In this document: positions 34,594 through 43,260 of the stretch, piece after piece
How positions within the stretch are numbered: position 1 is the first letter of the stretch
Layout: every line of letters begins with the position of its first letter
Source: an uncultured Alphaproteobacteria bacterium
Lineage (GTDB): Bacteria > Pseudomonadota > Alphaproteobacteria > Rhizobiales > Ancalomicrobiaceae
Direction of reading: 5' to 3'
Length of the DNA stretch: 64,000 bases
NCBI GenBank assembly: GCA_937892955.1
Contig: CALBKH010000003.1
Coordinates: forward strand, 40,084-104,083
The notes under the pieces: generated by a model
Databases searched by the model: none
The model's input: only the letters and a program-made list of their open reading frames with translations
Told to the model about the DNA's origin: nothing
Translations under genes and position numbers: made by a program

Positions 34594-34971
34594 TCAGACG
34601 TCGAGGACGGTCACCACGGTGAAGGTGTTGAGGTCGCCGTCCTCGTCCTTGATCGAAACGTACTCGCCGACGACGAAGGGGTGGGCGCCGAAGCGATAGC
34701 CGGCCTCGTCGTCCTCGTCGCCGGAGATGTCGTAGCGGAACGCCCAGCTGCCGCCGGGGCGATGGACGAGATGGCCGACGTCCTCCTCCTCGGTGCCCCA
34801 GAAGCGGCGGACGCGGCACTTGTCGCGCAGTCGCTTCCAGGCTTCGGCGTCGATGCGGCCCTCGGCGTCGAGCGGCGCGAAGAACTCGTAGCCGTGCCGG
34901 GCCGACCCCATCGGATGCTCCTTGGTGCGAGCGAGGTTGAGGCGGATCTTCTTCAATCCCGTGCCGGGCAT
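34594..34971 (-). CDS. Conserved hypothetical protein (125 residues)
   Basis: A small acidic cytosolic protein without signal peptide or membrane segment. It begins 'MPGTGLKKIRLNLART' and contains 'SARHGYEFFAPLDAEGRID', 'KRLRDKCRVRRFWG', 'GHLVHRPGG' and 'DEDDEAGYRFGAHPFVVGEYVSI', then a beta-rich end. Similar proteins occur across Rhizobiales as I recall, but no function is known. The ATG at 34971 precedes the conserved part directly; an in-frame start 48 nt upstream cannot be excluded. It is divergent from the fused kinase gene, sharing a 138-bp promoter region. Confidence 0.8.
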   Translation of the reverse strand: MPGTGLKKIRLNLARTKEHPMGSARHGYEFFAPLDAEGRIDAEAWKRLRDKCRVRRFWGTEEEDVGHLVHRPGGSWAFRYDISGDEDDEAGYRFGAHPFVVGEYVSIKDEDGDLNTFTVVTVLDV

Positions 34972-35109
34972 GGCGGCGTCTCCGTTCGGTCCATCGGTAT
35001 TCTTTCCGCTCCCCATCGCACCGACATTGACCTCGGTCAACGTATGGATTCGACATGACGGCCAAGATGTCGGCGATCGTCGACCGCGGCTCGGACGGGA
35101 GCGATCCTC

Positions 35110-36792
35110 ATGGTGCACGACACTCCGACCCCACCCGATAGAGCACCCCCGCCGAGGCGCGCCGCGGCTCCGCCCTCGACGCCGGGAGACCTTCGCGCCT
35201 GGGAAGAGGTCGCCGATTTCCTCGGCCGCGCCGAGACACACGGTCTCGCCGAGGCACCGACGCGAATCGACACCCATGCGGCGGTCGTGTTCCTCGCCGG
35301 TCCGCTCGCCTACAAGATCAAACGACCGGTCACCTTCCCCTTCCTCGACTTCTCCACCCTCGACCGGCGCGAGGCGGCCTGCCGGCGCGAGATGGCGGTC
35401 GATCGGCCGATCGCACCGCAGATCTATCGCCGGGTGGTGGCGATCACCCGCGAATCGGGCGGTGCCCCGGCGATCGGCGGCAGCGGCACGCCGATCGAAT
35501 GGGCGGTGGAGATGAACCGCTTCGACGAGACCGCGACGCTCGACCGGGTGGTGGCGAAGGGGCCGCTCACCCCCGCCTTCGTCGACGATCTCGCCACGAC
35601 CGTCGCGCGGATGCAGGCGCGGGCCGAGCGGCGCGAGGCGGCGCCGTGGATCGCCGATCTCGGGCGCTACCTCGATCAGAACGCCGAGGCCTTCGCGGCG
35701 CGGCCGGATCTCTTCCCGCGCGAGCGGGCGGCGAACCTGACCCGCCGCGCCCGGACGCGGCTCGCCGACCTCGCGGACCATCTCGAGGCCCGCGGCCGTC
35801 TCGGCTTCGTCCGGCTCGGGCACGGCGACCTGCACAGCGGCAACATCGCGGTGATCGACGGCCGGGCGCAGCCCTTCGACGCCATCGAGTTCGACGATGC
35901 CATCGCCACCGGCGACATTCTCTACGACGCCGGGTTCCTGGTGATGGACCTCGCCGACCGCGGCGATCGGGTGGCGGCGCGGCACTTCCTCGATCGGCTG
36001 CTGGTCGACGGGACACGGCTCGAGACGGAGGCGACGGGCGCCACCGGCCGGCCGATGAACCCGGAGCGGATCGCCGAGGCCTTTCTCGAACGCATCGACG
36101 GGCTCGCCGGGCTCGATCTCTTCCTGTCGATCCGCGCGGCGCTCCGGGCGAAGATCGCCGCGGCGCGGGCGCCGCATCTGGCGACCCACGAGCGCCACGC
36201 GGCGGAAGCCGAGGCGCGGCGTCTCTTCGCCGACGCGATCGACCATCTTTCGGCGAAGGTGCCGCGGCTGGTCGCGATCGGCGGATTGTCCGGCTCGGGT
36301 AAATCGCGGCTGGCGGTCGACGTCGCGCCGCGTCTCGACCCGACGCCGGGGGCGGTGGTGTTGCGCGCCGACGAGATCCGCAAACTCCTCGCCGGCGTGG
36401 TGACGACGACGCGGCTGGCGGCAGCGCACTACACGGCGGACGCCTCGCGACGGGTCTACGACCTCATCGACCGAGCGGCCGGCCGGGCGCTCGCCGCCGG
36501 GCGGTCGGTGATCGTCGACGCGGTGGCGGCGAAGCCGGCCGAGCGTGCCGCTTTCGCGGCGATCGCGGCGCGGGCGGAGGTGGCCTTCACCGGCCTGTGG
36601 CTGGACGTCGACGAGGCCGTGGCGACGGCGCGGGTCGGCGCGCGGCGTGGCGACGCCTCGGACGCCGACGCCGCCGTGGTGCGCCTGCAACGCGGCTACG
36701 ATCTCGGGCCGATCGACTGGGCGCGGATCGACGCGAACGGGACGCCGGAGGCAACGCTCGCGGCGGCGCGCGCCGTCCTCGAACGGCCCTGA
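35110..36792 (+). CDS. Fused APH-like kinase / P-loop kinase (COG2187-COG0645 type)
   Basis: Two phosphotransferase-like domains in 560 residues. The N-terminal one (about 30-380) resembles aminoglycoside phosphotransferases: 'YKIKRPVTFPFLDFSTL' in the nucleotide-binding lobe and the Brenner motif 'LGHGDLHSGNIAV' with 'AIEFDDAIATGDILYD' as the metal-binding segment. The C-terminal one (about 385-560) starts with the Walker A 'GGLSGSGKSRLA' and resembles gluconate kinase-like AAA_33 proteins, with 'LRADEIRKLL'. Despite the APH fold this conserved fusion is not a known resistance gene and its substrate is unknown. Confidence 0.9.
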   Translation: MVHDTPTPPDRAPPPRRAAAPPSTPGDLRAWEEVADFLGRAETHGLAEAPTRIDTHAAVVFLAGPLAYKIKRPVTFPFLDFSTLDRREAACRREMAVDRPIAPQIYRRVVAITRESGGAPAIGGSGTPIEWAVEMNRFDETATLDRVVAKGPLTPAFVDDLATTVARMQARAERREAAPWIADLGRYLDQNAEAFAARPDLFPRERAANLTRRARTRLADLADHLEARGRLGFVRLGHGDLHSGNIAVIDGRAQPFDAIEFDDAIATGDILYDAGFLVMDLADRGDRVAARHFLDRLLVDGTRLETEATGATGRPMNPERIAEAFLERIDGLAGLDLFLSIRAALRAKIAAARAPHLATHERHAAEAEARRLFADAIDHLSAKVPRLVAIGGLSGSGKSRLAVDVAPRLDPTPGAVVLRADEIRKLLAGVVTTTRLAAAHYTADASRRVYDLIDRAAGRALAAGRSVIVDAVAAKPAERAAFAAIAARAEVAFTGLWLDVDEAVATARVGARRGDASDADAAVVRLQRGYDLGPIDWARIDANGTPEATLAAARAVLERP

Positions 36793-36799
36793 TCGGCGA

Positions 36800-39526
36800 T
36801 CACTCGCCGGGCAGCGACGCGGCGTCGGCGACGGCGGCGATGGGCAGGATGACGAGGGCGATCGACTCGTCGTCGGGCGACGATTTCACCGAGAAGCCGA
36901 GCGCCTCGCACATCTGGATCATGGTGCGGTTCTCGCGCAGCACCTCGCCCTTGACCGCCGACAGGCCGTCGGCCTTGGCCCATTCGATCATCAGCTTCAT
37001 CAGCTTCCAACCGAGCCCCTGCCCCTTGAGGTTGGAGCGCAGCAGGATGGCGTATTCGCCGGTGATGTGATCGGGATCGGCATGCAGGCGGACGACGCCG
37101 AGGAGCTTGCCGGTCTCCTTCTCGATGGCGGCGAAGGCGATGGCGCGCTCATAGTCGAGCTGGGTCAGCTTGGCCAGGAAGGCGTGGGAGAAGTCCTTGA
37201 TCGGCGCGAAGAAGCGCAGCCGCAGGTCCTCCGGCGTCACCTCGGAGAAGAAGTCGGGATAGAGCGCCTCGTCCTCCGGACGGATCGGCCGCATCTGCAC
37301 CTCGCGGCCGTCCTTGAGCGCGGTCTCGCGTTCCCATTCCTTCGGATAGGGCCGGATGGCGAGGCGGGGATGGCCGATCTGGCCGGCGCGCTGGGTGATC
37401 GGGGCGATGCGGACGCGGGCGTCGAGGCAGACGACGCCCTCGTGGTCGGCGACGATCGGATTGAGATCGAGTTCGCGGATCTCCGGGATGTCGCAGGCGA
37501 GCTGGCTGAGCTTGCACAGGGTCAGCGCCACCGCCTCCTCGTCGACCGGGGGACGGTTGCGGTAGCCCGCCATCAGCTTCGACACCCGGGTCTCGGCGAT
37601 CATGGCGTGGGCGAGGTTCATGTCGAGGGGTACGAGGTCGAGGGCGCGGTCGCCCACCACCTCGACCGAGGTGCCGCCCTGACCGAAGACGACGACCGGA
37701 CCGAAGACGAAGTCGTCGGCGATGCCGGCGACCAGTTCGATGCCGAAGCGCTTCTCGACCATCGGCATGACGATGACGCCGTCGATGACCTTGTCGGGGA
37801 AGCGGGCACGGATGCGCTCCAGCATCTCGCAGGCCGCCTCGGCCACCTCCTCCTCGCTCTCCAGCCCCAGGCGCACGCCGTCGACGTCGGATTTGAAGGC
37901 GATCTCGCGGGAGGCGATCTTCAGCACCACCCGCCTGTTCTCCTTCAGATGCGGGCGCGCCGCGTCGGCGGCCTCGCGGGGGTCGGCGGCGAGCACGGTG
38001 GGAAGCACCGGGATGTCGTAGGCGGCGAGGAGATCGCGCACCGCCACCGGGGAGAGCCATTCGCGATCCTCGGCGAGGGCGGCGGCGACGACCGCACGGG
38101 CGGCGTCCGGATCGGGCCGGAACTCCGCCGGCAACGGCTCGGGAATGGCGGTCAGCCGCTCCTGGGCGGCGACGTAGCGCACCAGATGGCCGAAGGAGCG
38201 GACCGCCTCTTCCGGCGTCGGATGGCAGGGCACGCCGCTCGCATGGAGGATGCGGTCGGCCTCCTCGGAGAGATCGAGGAAGGAGGCCATCACCGGCTTG
38301 CGGCGGCCGATCTTCTTGGCCTGGGCGGCGGCGATCTCGGCGACCTTGGTGGCGACCGCGGTGGTGTCGGCGAAGGCGGAGGGCGCGTGCAGCACCATCA
38401 CCGCCTCGACGCCGGGATCGGCGAGGACCGCCTCGATGGCGGTGCCGAAGACGCTCGCGTCGGCGTCGTCGGCGAGCACCAGCGGATTGCCGGCATCGCG
38501 GCCGTAACGCACCAGGGAGGCGAGCGACTCGATCGTCTCGGCCGAGATCTCGGCCATCGAGCCGCCGCTGTGGTCGAGGTGGTCGGCGACGATGGTGGCG
38601 AGGCTGCGGCCGTTGGCGACCACCGCCACCTTGCGGCTCGGCGACGGCTTCACCCGGGTGATGGTCTCGGCGGCGTCGAAGAGCTCGTCGATGCTGTCGA
38701 CGCGGACGAGGCCGGCACGGCGGAAGGCGGCGTCGTAGACCCAGTCGACGGTGGCGAGCCGGCTCGAATGGGTGTTGCCGATCATGCGCTTGTCGCGGCT
38801 GGTGCCGGAGCGCAGGACGATCACCGGCTTGGTGCGGGCGCAGGCGCGGGCGGCGGAGAGGAACTTCGACGGCGACCAGATGCTCTCGAGATGCACCAGG
38901 ACGGCGCGGGTCTTGTAGTCGGCGGTGAAGTGGTCGAGCAGGTCGCCGACGTCGACGTCGACCTTCTGGCCGAGCGAGACCACCGAGGAGAAGCCGACGC
39001 CGTTGGCCTCGGCCCAGGCGAGCGTCGAGTTGATGACCGCGGCGGAGCGGGAGACGAGCGCCAGATCGCCCTTCTTGGCGGGACGGGCGGCGAGCGACAG
39101 GTCGAGAGCGCCGTGCAGCGACATCACGCCGAGCGAGCCGGGGCCGATGAGGCGCAGGCCGTGCTTACGCGCCGTCTGCAGCGCCAGACGCGAAGTGGCG
39201 AAGGACCATTCGTCGTAGCCGCGCGACAAGAACAGCGCCGCCTTGATGCGCAGGGCGCCGAGCCGTTCGATCACCTCGACCGCGGCGGACCCGCCGCACA
39301 GGACGACGGCGAGATCGGCCTTCTCGGAGATGTCGGCGAGCGAGGCGGCGACGCCGCCGGTCCAGCCTTCCGGCGCGGCGATGCCGGCCAGCGTCACCTT
39401 GCCGCGATAGCCGCTGCGCGCCAGATTGGCGAAGAACAGATCGCAGGCGGCCTTGCCGATGCGTTCGGGACCGACCACCAGGATCGAGCGCGGCTGGAAG
39501 ATTCCGTCGAGATTCCGAACGGCCAT
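36800..39526 (-). CDS. Bifunctional acyl-CoA synthetase (ADP-forming type) / GNAT protein acetyltransferase (Pat-like)
   Basis: A 908-residue fusion. Residues about 1-700 match the NDP-forming acyl-CoA synthetase family: CoA-binding start 'FQPRSILVVGPERIGKA', succinyl-CoA-ligase-like domains, and an ATP-grasp domain around 'LLAAYDIPVLPTVLA' and 'GVIVMPMVEKRFGIELVAG'. Residues about 745-890 are a GNAT domain ('LRFFAPIKDFSHAFLAKLTQ', 'LKGQGLGWKLMKLMIEWA', 'NRTMIQMCEALGF'). This is the Pat/YfiQ architecture; Pat enzymes acetylate lysines of acyl-CoA synthetases, often with an inactive synthetase part. The segment at about 210-225 of the CoA-ligase domain would need checking for the phosphorylated His. 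ATG at 39526. Confidence 0.92.
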   Translation of the reverse strand: MAVRNLDGIFQPRSILVVGPERIGKAACDLFFANLARSGYRGKVTLAGIAAPEGWTGGVAASLADISEKADLAVVLCGGSAAVEVIERLGALRIKAALFLSRGYDEWSFATSRLALQTARKHGLRLIGPGSLGVMSLHGALDLSLAARPAKKGDLALVSRSAAVINSTLAWAEANGVGFSSVVSLGQKVDVDVGDLLDHFTADYKTRAVLVHLESIWSPSKFLSAARACARTKPVIVLRSGTSRDKRMIGNTHSSRLATVDWVYDAAFRRAGLVRVDSIDELFDAAETITRVKPSPSRKVAVVANGRSLATIVADHLDHSGGSMAEISAETIESLASLVRYGRDAGNPLVLADDADASVFGTAIEAVLADPGVEAVMVLHAPSAFADTTAVATKVAEIAAAQAKKIGRRKPVMASFLDLSEEADRILHASGVPCHPTPEEAVRSFGHLVRYVAAQERLTAIPEPLPAEFRPDPDAARAVVAAALAEDREWLSPVAVRDLLAAYDIPVLPTVLAADPREAADAARPHLKENRRVVLKIASREIAFKSDVDGVRLGLESEEEVAEAACEMLERIRARFPDKVIDGVIVMPMVEKRFGIELVAGIADDFVFGPVVVFGQGGTSVEVVGDRALDLVPLDMNLAHAMIAETRVSKLMAGYRNRPPVDEEAVALTLCKLSQLACDIPEIRELDLNPIVADHEGVVCLDARVRIAPITQRAGQIGHPRLAIRPYPKEWERETALKDGREVQMRPIRPEDEALYPDFFSEVTPEDLRLRFFAPIKDFSHAFLAKLTQLDYERAIAFAAIEKETGKLLGVVRLHADPDHITGEYAILLRSNLKGQGLGWKLMKLMIEWAKADGLSAVKGEVLRENRTMIQMCEALGFSVKSSPDDESIALVILPIAAVADAASLPGE

Positions 39527-39827
39527 GTGGCCCCCCCGTGGGATACGGCGAACGGACTGCACCGCTCCGGTCGGAGCAGCGTCCCACGCGCGCGGACTGG
39601 TCCGGCCACTCCCCGGGTCGTCTCTCCCGATCTTTCGCCGCGGGCGGTTCGTACCGCCTTCTTTTCGGCCGGGTGCGGCGGTCGCGGGACCGCCGGCGGT
39701 GATCTCATAGGAAGCCCGGATGAACACGTCCGGGCCTCGTCTTCCGTTCGTTGAACAAGTCCTGTCCCGACCGGGACTTTTCGACGAGCCGGGTCCGGCG
39801 TCGCGAAGCGATCCGCCGGATCCCGTA
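39527..39827. other. 301-bp intergenic region upstream of the Pat-like gene
   Basis: No gene is supported. GCCCGGA at 39714-39720 and TCCGGGC at 39729-39735 form a 7-bp hairpin that, on the minus strand, is followed by TTCCTAT and might end the universal stress protein transcript. The remainder should hold the promoter for the Pat-like gene. Confidence 0.45.
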
Positions 39828-40715
39828 TCAGTGCGCCATCAGGACGGGGATCGTCATGGTGGCGAGGATGCCGCGCGTCGCCCCGCCGAGCAGGAATTCG
39901 CGAACCCGCGAGTGACCATAGCCGCCCATGATCAAGAGGTCGAACGCCTTGTCGGCAGCATGATCGAGAAGCGCGTCGGCGACCGAGATGTCGGGAGCCT
40001 CGACCTGGACCAGTTCGACGTCGAGGCCGTGGCGGGCGAGCCACGTGGCCAGTTCGGCGCCGGGTTGGCCCGGAGTGGATCCGGCCTTCTCGATCATCAC
40101 CACCGAGATCTTCTTGGCGAGCGCCAGAAGCGGCATCGCCGCCTGGACGGCGCGGGCGGCGGTGCGCGAGCCGTCCCAGCCGATCATCACCCGATCCAGC
40201 GCGATGGCGCCGCGCGAGATGTAGGGCACGACCAACAACGGCGCCGTTCCCTCGAACAGCGCCGTCTCGATCATCGCCTCACGCATCGGCTCGGGGCGAT
40301 CGGGATCGTCCTGGCCGATCACCACGAGGTCGGTCGAGCGGCAGTTGACGACGAAGCCTTCCGGCGCACCGCCCATCAGGATCTCGGCGACGCGGGTTTC
40401 GGCCGCCACGCCGCCGCGTTCGGCGATGACGCGGAACCTGTCGGTGGCGGTGCGCGCCACCTCCATCGCCTGGGTGCGGGCCTGCTCGATCACCTCGACG
40501 GGAAGCGGCGCGACGACGAAGCCGGGGACGATCGGATCGACCGCCAGGGCCACGCCGGTGACGTGGGCTTCGAGCCGGCGCGCCAGATCGACGGCGAGGG
40601 TCGGTCCGGGGCCTATGGCGTCGACGTCGGCGTTGCCGGTGCCACGCGGCACGACCGGTCGGTCGGAGGTCGCGTAGCCGTTGTCCAGGAGTACCAACAT
40701 GTCCTTGATCGCCAT
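39828..40715 (-). CDS. Tandem-domain universal stress protein
   Basis: A 295-residue protein with two UspA domains. The first (about 1-145) is degenerate in its ATP loop; the second (about 150-295) starts 'RVMIGWDGSRTAARAVQAA' and retains the ATP-binding pattern G-2x-G-9x-G-(S/T) in 'MGGYGHSRVREFLLGGATRG'. Such proteins respond to starvation, oxygen limitation or redox stress, but the role here is unspecified. ATG at 40715. It lies between the Pat-like gene and the SDR gene, all on the minus strand; spacing suggests separate promoters. Confidence 0.92.
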   Translation of the reverse strand: MAIKDMLVLLDNGYATSDRPVVPRGTGNADVDAIGPGPTLAVDLARRLEAHVTGVALAVDPIVPGFVVAPLPVEVIEQARTQAMEVARTATDRFRVIAERGGVAAETRVAEILMGGAPEGFVVNCRSTDLVVIGQDDPDRPEPMREAMIETALFEGTAPLLVVPYISRGAIALDRVMIGWDGSRTAARAVQAAMPLLALAKKISVVMIEKAGSTPGQPGAELATWLARHGLDVELVQVEAPDISVADALLDHAADKAFDLLIMGGYGHSRVREFLLGGATRGILATMTIPVLMAH

Positions 40716-40823
40716 GACGGATTCTCCCTTTCGAAGTTCGCCCTCCGAGCGCGCTCGGCGCCGGGGCCGTCATATCGAGTCTCACCGAAAGATGGTCGAA
40801 CCGCTTTGATCGAACGCAACGGT

Positions 40824-41603
40824 TCAGAAGGTTCCCGGATACCGGCCACCATCGAGCAGAATGTTCTGCCCGACGAGGAAAGCGGCCTGATCGGAGCAGA
40901 GGAAGGCGCAGACTTCGCCGAACTCCGCCGGATCGCCGAAGCGGCCGACGGGGATCGCCTTGACGAGATCGGCGGCGGCCTGTTCGCGCGACACACCCTG
41001 ACGCTTGGAGTTGGCGTCGATCTGGGTGGCGATGCGGTCGGTGGCGAACTGGCCGGGCAACAGGTTGTTGATCACCACGCCCTTGCCGGCGAGATCGCGC
41101 GCCAGACCGGCGACGAAGCCGGTCAGCCCCGAGCGGGCGCCGTTGGACAGGCCGAGGACCGGGATCGGCGCCTTGACCGCGCCGGAGGTGATGTTGACGA
41201 CGCGGCCCCAGCCCTTCGCCGCCATGGCGTCGACATAGGCGCGCATCAGCATGATCGGCGTCACCATGTTGGCCTCGACGGCCTTGTGCCACGTGTCCTC
41301 GTCCCAGTCGTGGAAGTCGCCGGCCGGCGGACCGCCGGCGTTGTTGACCAGGATGTCGGTCTCGGGCCGGGCGGCGAGGATGGCGGCGCGGCCCTCCTTG
41401 GAGGTGACGTCGCAGGCGAGCGTCGAGACGGTCGCGCCGGTGGCGGCGCGGATCTCCTCGGCCGTCTTCTCCAGCGTCTCGGCGCCGCGCGCGGTGATGA
41501 GGACGTCGACGCCGGCGCGGGCGAGCGACATGGCGCAGGCCTTGCCCAACCCCTTCGAAGCGGCGCAGACGACGGCCTTGCGACCGGCGATTCCGAGATC
41601 CAT
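40824..41603 (-). CDS. Short-chain dehydrogenase/reductase with substituted active-site Tyr and Lys
   Basis: Rossmann-fold protein of 259 residues with the cofactor loop 'CAASKGLGKACA' (variant of T-G-x3-G-x-G), 'NNAGGPP' and catalytic-type Ser140 in 'NITSGAV'. Where the classical Y-x3-K pair is expected the sequence reads 'LSNGARSGLTGF', so the Tyr position is Ser153 and the Lys position Arg157. A subgroup of SDRs with 'SNGAR' here exists in proteobacteria, as I recall, with unknown activity. The C-terminus 'LDGGRYPGTF' resembles FabG-like enzymes. The gene lies 24 bp downstream of xseA and is probably cotranscribed. Confidence 0.87.
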   Translation of the reverse strand: MDLGIAGRKAVVCAASKGLGKACAMSLARAGVDVLITARGAETLEKTAEEIRAATGATVSTLACDVTSKEGRAAILAARPETDILVNNAGGPPAGDFHDWDEDTWHKAVEANMVTPIMLMRAYVDAMAAKGWGRVVNITSGAVKAPIPVLGLSNGARSGLTGFVAGLARDLAGKGVVINNLLPGQFATDRIATQIDANSKRQGVSREQAAADLVKAIPVGRFGDPAEFGEVCAFLCSDQAAFLVGQNILLDGGRYPGTF

Positions 41604-41627
41604 GGCGGGTACTCCGGGTGTGCGGGC

Positions 41628-43091
41628 TCAGAAGAGCGAGCCCTGATCGGACGGATCCCGGCCGGGCTTGCGCCGCGGCCGAGGCGAGGGAGAGGCGACG
41701 TCGGCCGGACGCGGGGCGACCGGGGGCGGGGCGGCGCCCGCGCCCACCGTCGCGGCGACGCGGCCGTCGGCGAATTCGATGTCGAGGCCCTGGCCGGTGA
41801 CGAGGCCAGCGGCGGCACGGACCGGCGCACCCGCGGCATCGCGCACCAGCGCGTAGCCGCGCGACAGGACGCCGCGATAGGAGAGCGCGGCGAGGAGCTT
41901 GGTCAGACCGTCGAGGCGGGCGGCGCGGCGCTCCTGGCCGACGCGGAGGGCGCGATCGGCCCGGTCGCCGAGGCCGCTCAGGCGATCGCGCGCCGTGGCG
42001 AGCCGGGTCGAAAGCGCCGCCGGGGCGAGCCGGCCGCGCACCGCGGCGAAGCGGGTCGCCTTGACCGAGACGGCGGCGGAGAGCGCATGGGCGAGGCGAC
42101 CGCAGGCGAGATCGAAGCGCTGGCGGCGGGTGTCGAGCAGGGTCGCGGCGGACGGCAGGGCGCGGGCGGCGGAGCGCAGCTCGGTCTTCAGCGCCTCGAG
42201 GCGGCGCAGGACGGCGCCGGAGAGGCGCAGGCCGGCGGTGCCCACCTGATCGAGGAGTTCGGCACGCACCGGCAGCACCATCTCGGCGGCGCCGGTCGGG
42301 GTGGGGGCGCGCAGGTCGGCCGCGAGGTCGATCAGCGTCCAGTCGGTCTCGTGGCCGATCGCCGAAACGAGCGGGATCGAACAGGCGGCCACCGCCCGAA
42401 CCACGATCTCCTCGTTGAAGCTCCACAGATCCTCGAGCGATCCGCCGCCGCGGGCGACGATGACGACGTCCGGGCGCGGGATGCCGTTCGCGCCCGCGGG
42501 CGGGAGCGCGTCGAAGCCGGCGATGGCGGCGGCCACTTCGGCGGCCGAGGTATCGCCCTGGACACGCACCGGCCAGACGATCACCCGGACGGGGAAGCGG
42601 TCGGCGATGCGGTGGAGGATGTCACGGATCACCGCGCCCGTCGGCGAGGTGACGACGCCGACGACCTCGGGCAGGCGCGGCAGCGCCACCTTGCGAGCCT
42701 GATCGAACAGACCTTCGGCGGCGAGCTTCTTCTTGCGCTCCTCGAGCAGCGCCATCAGCGCGCCGACGCCGGCCGGCTCCAGCGCCTCGATGACGATCTG
42801 GTACTTCGACGAGCCGGGGAAGGTGGTCATGCGGCCGGTGGCGATCACCTCCATCCCCTCCTCCGGCTTGAAGCGGAGCTTGGAGAAGGAGCCGCGCCAG
42901 ACGACGGCGTCGATCTTGGCGCCCTCGTCCTTGAGGGCGAAATAGGCGTGGCCGGAGGAGTGGGGGCCGCGATAGCCGGAGATCTCGCCGCGGACGCGGA
43001 CGAAGCCGAACCCGTCCTCGATCGCCCGCTTCACCGCCTGGGACAGTTCCGAAACGGTGAATTCCGCGACATTGGGCAGAGATTCGGCCAA
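41628..43091 (-). CDS. xseA: Exodeoxyribonuclease VII large subunit
   Basis: Large subunit of the single-strand-specific exonuclease VII. The protein has an N-terminal OB fold ('VPEF'-like 'NVAEFTVSELSQAVKRAIEDGF', then 'VRVRGEISGYRGPHSSGHAYF') and the nuclease domain with 'TSPTGAVIRDILHR' and 'ARGGGSLEDLWSFNEE', followed by a long coiled coil and a basic, Pro-rich C-terminus. I chose TTG at 43091 because GGAG stands 6 nt upstream and it gives 'LAESLPNVAEF', the usual start of this family; a second TTG at 43160 adds 23 residues without support. The small subunit gene xseB is not nearby. Confidence 0.94.
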   Translation of the reverse strand: MAESLPNVAEFTVSELSQAVKRAIEDGFGFVRVRGEISGYRGPHSSGHAYFALKDEGAKIDAVVWRGSFSKLRFKPEEGMEVIATGRMTTFPGSSKYQIVIEALEPAGVGALMALLEERKKKLAAEGLFDQARKVALPRLPEVVGVVTSPTGAVIRDILHRIADRFPVRVIVWPVRVQGDTSAAEVAAAIAGFDALPPAGANGIPRPDVVIVARGGGSLEDLWSFNEEIVVRAVAACSIPLVSAIGHETDWTLIDLAADLRAPTPTGAAEMVLPVRAELLDQVGTAGLRLSGAVLRRLEALKTELRSAARALPSAATLLDTRRQRFDLACGRLAHALSAAVSVKATRFAAVRGRLAPAALSTRLATARDRLSGLGDRADRALRVGQERRAARLDGLTKLLAALSYRGVLSRGYALVRDAAGAPVRAAAGLVTGQGLDIEFADGRVAATVGAGAAPPPVAPRPADVASPSPRPRRKPGRDPSDQGSLF

Positions 43092-43260
43092 GCGAGGCTC
43101 CGGGCGACGGATTCGACGAAAGTGCGAGCGGAGGTTGGCGGGGGCGGCGGGCCGCGTCAAGGGAGGCTAAGCGCAGGAGGAATGCGCTTCGCCCCGCCCT
43201 TCGCCCGCCGTCTTCCACCGTGATAAGACGGCGCGACGCGCCCCGAGCCGAAGGACCGCC

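Noticed and set aside
36545..39754. A plus-strand open frame of over 1,000 codons antisense to the Pat-like gene
   Set aside because: It has low-complexity composition and no domains, and the minus-strand gene is well supported.
41628..43160. Longer xseA starting at TTG 43160
   Set aside because: The extra residues are Arg/Pro-rich and not part of the family. TTG 43091 has GGAG at a 6-nt spacing and gives the expected N-terminus.
39720..43223. A very long plus-strand open frame (over 1,100 codons) across this region
   Set aside because: It runs antisense to the universal stress protein, SDR and xseA genes, all of which have clear motifs. Its translation is a His/Gly/Arg/Asp-rich string with no recognisable domain, as expected for a third-position GC shadow.
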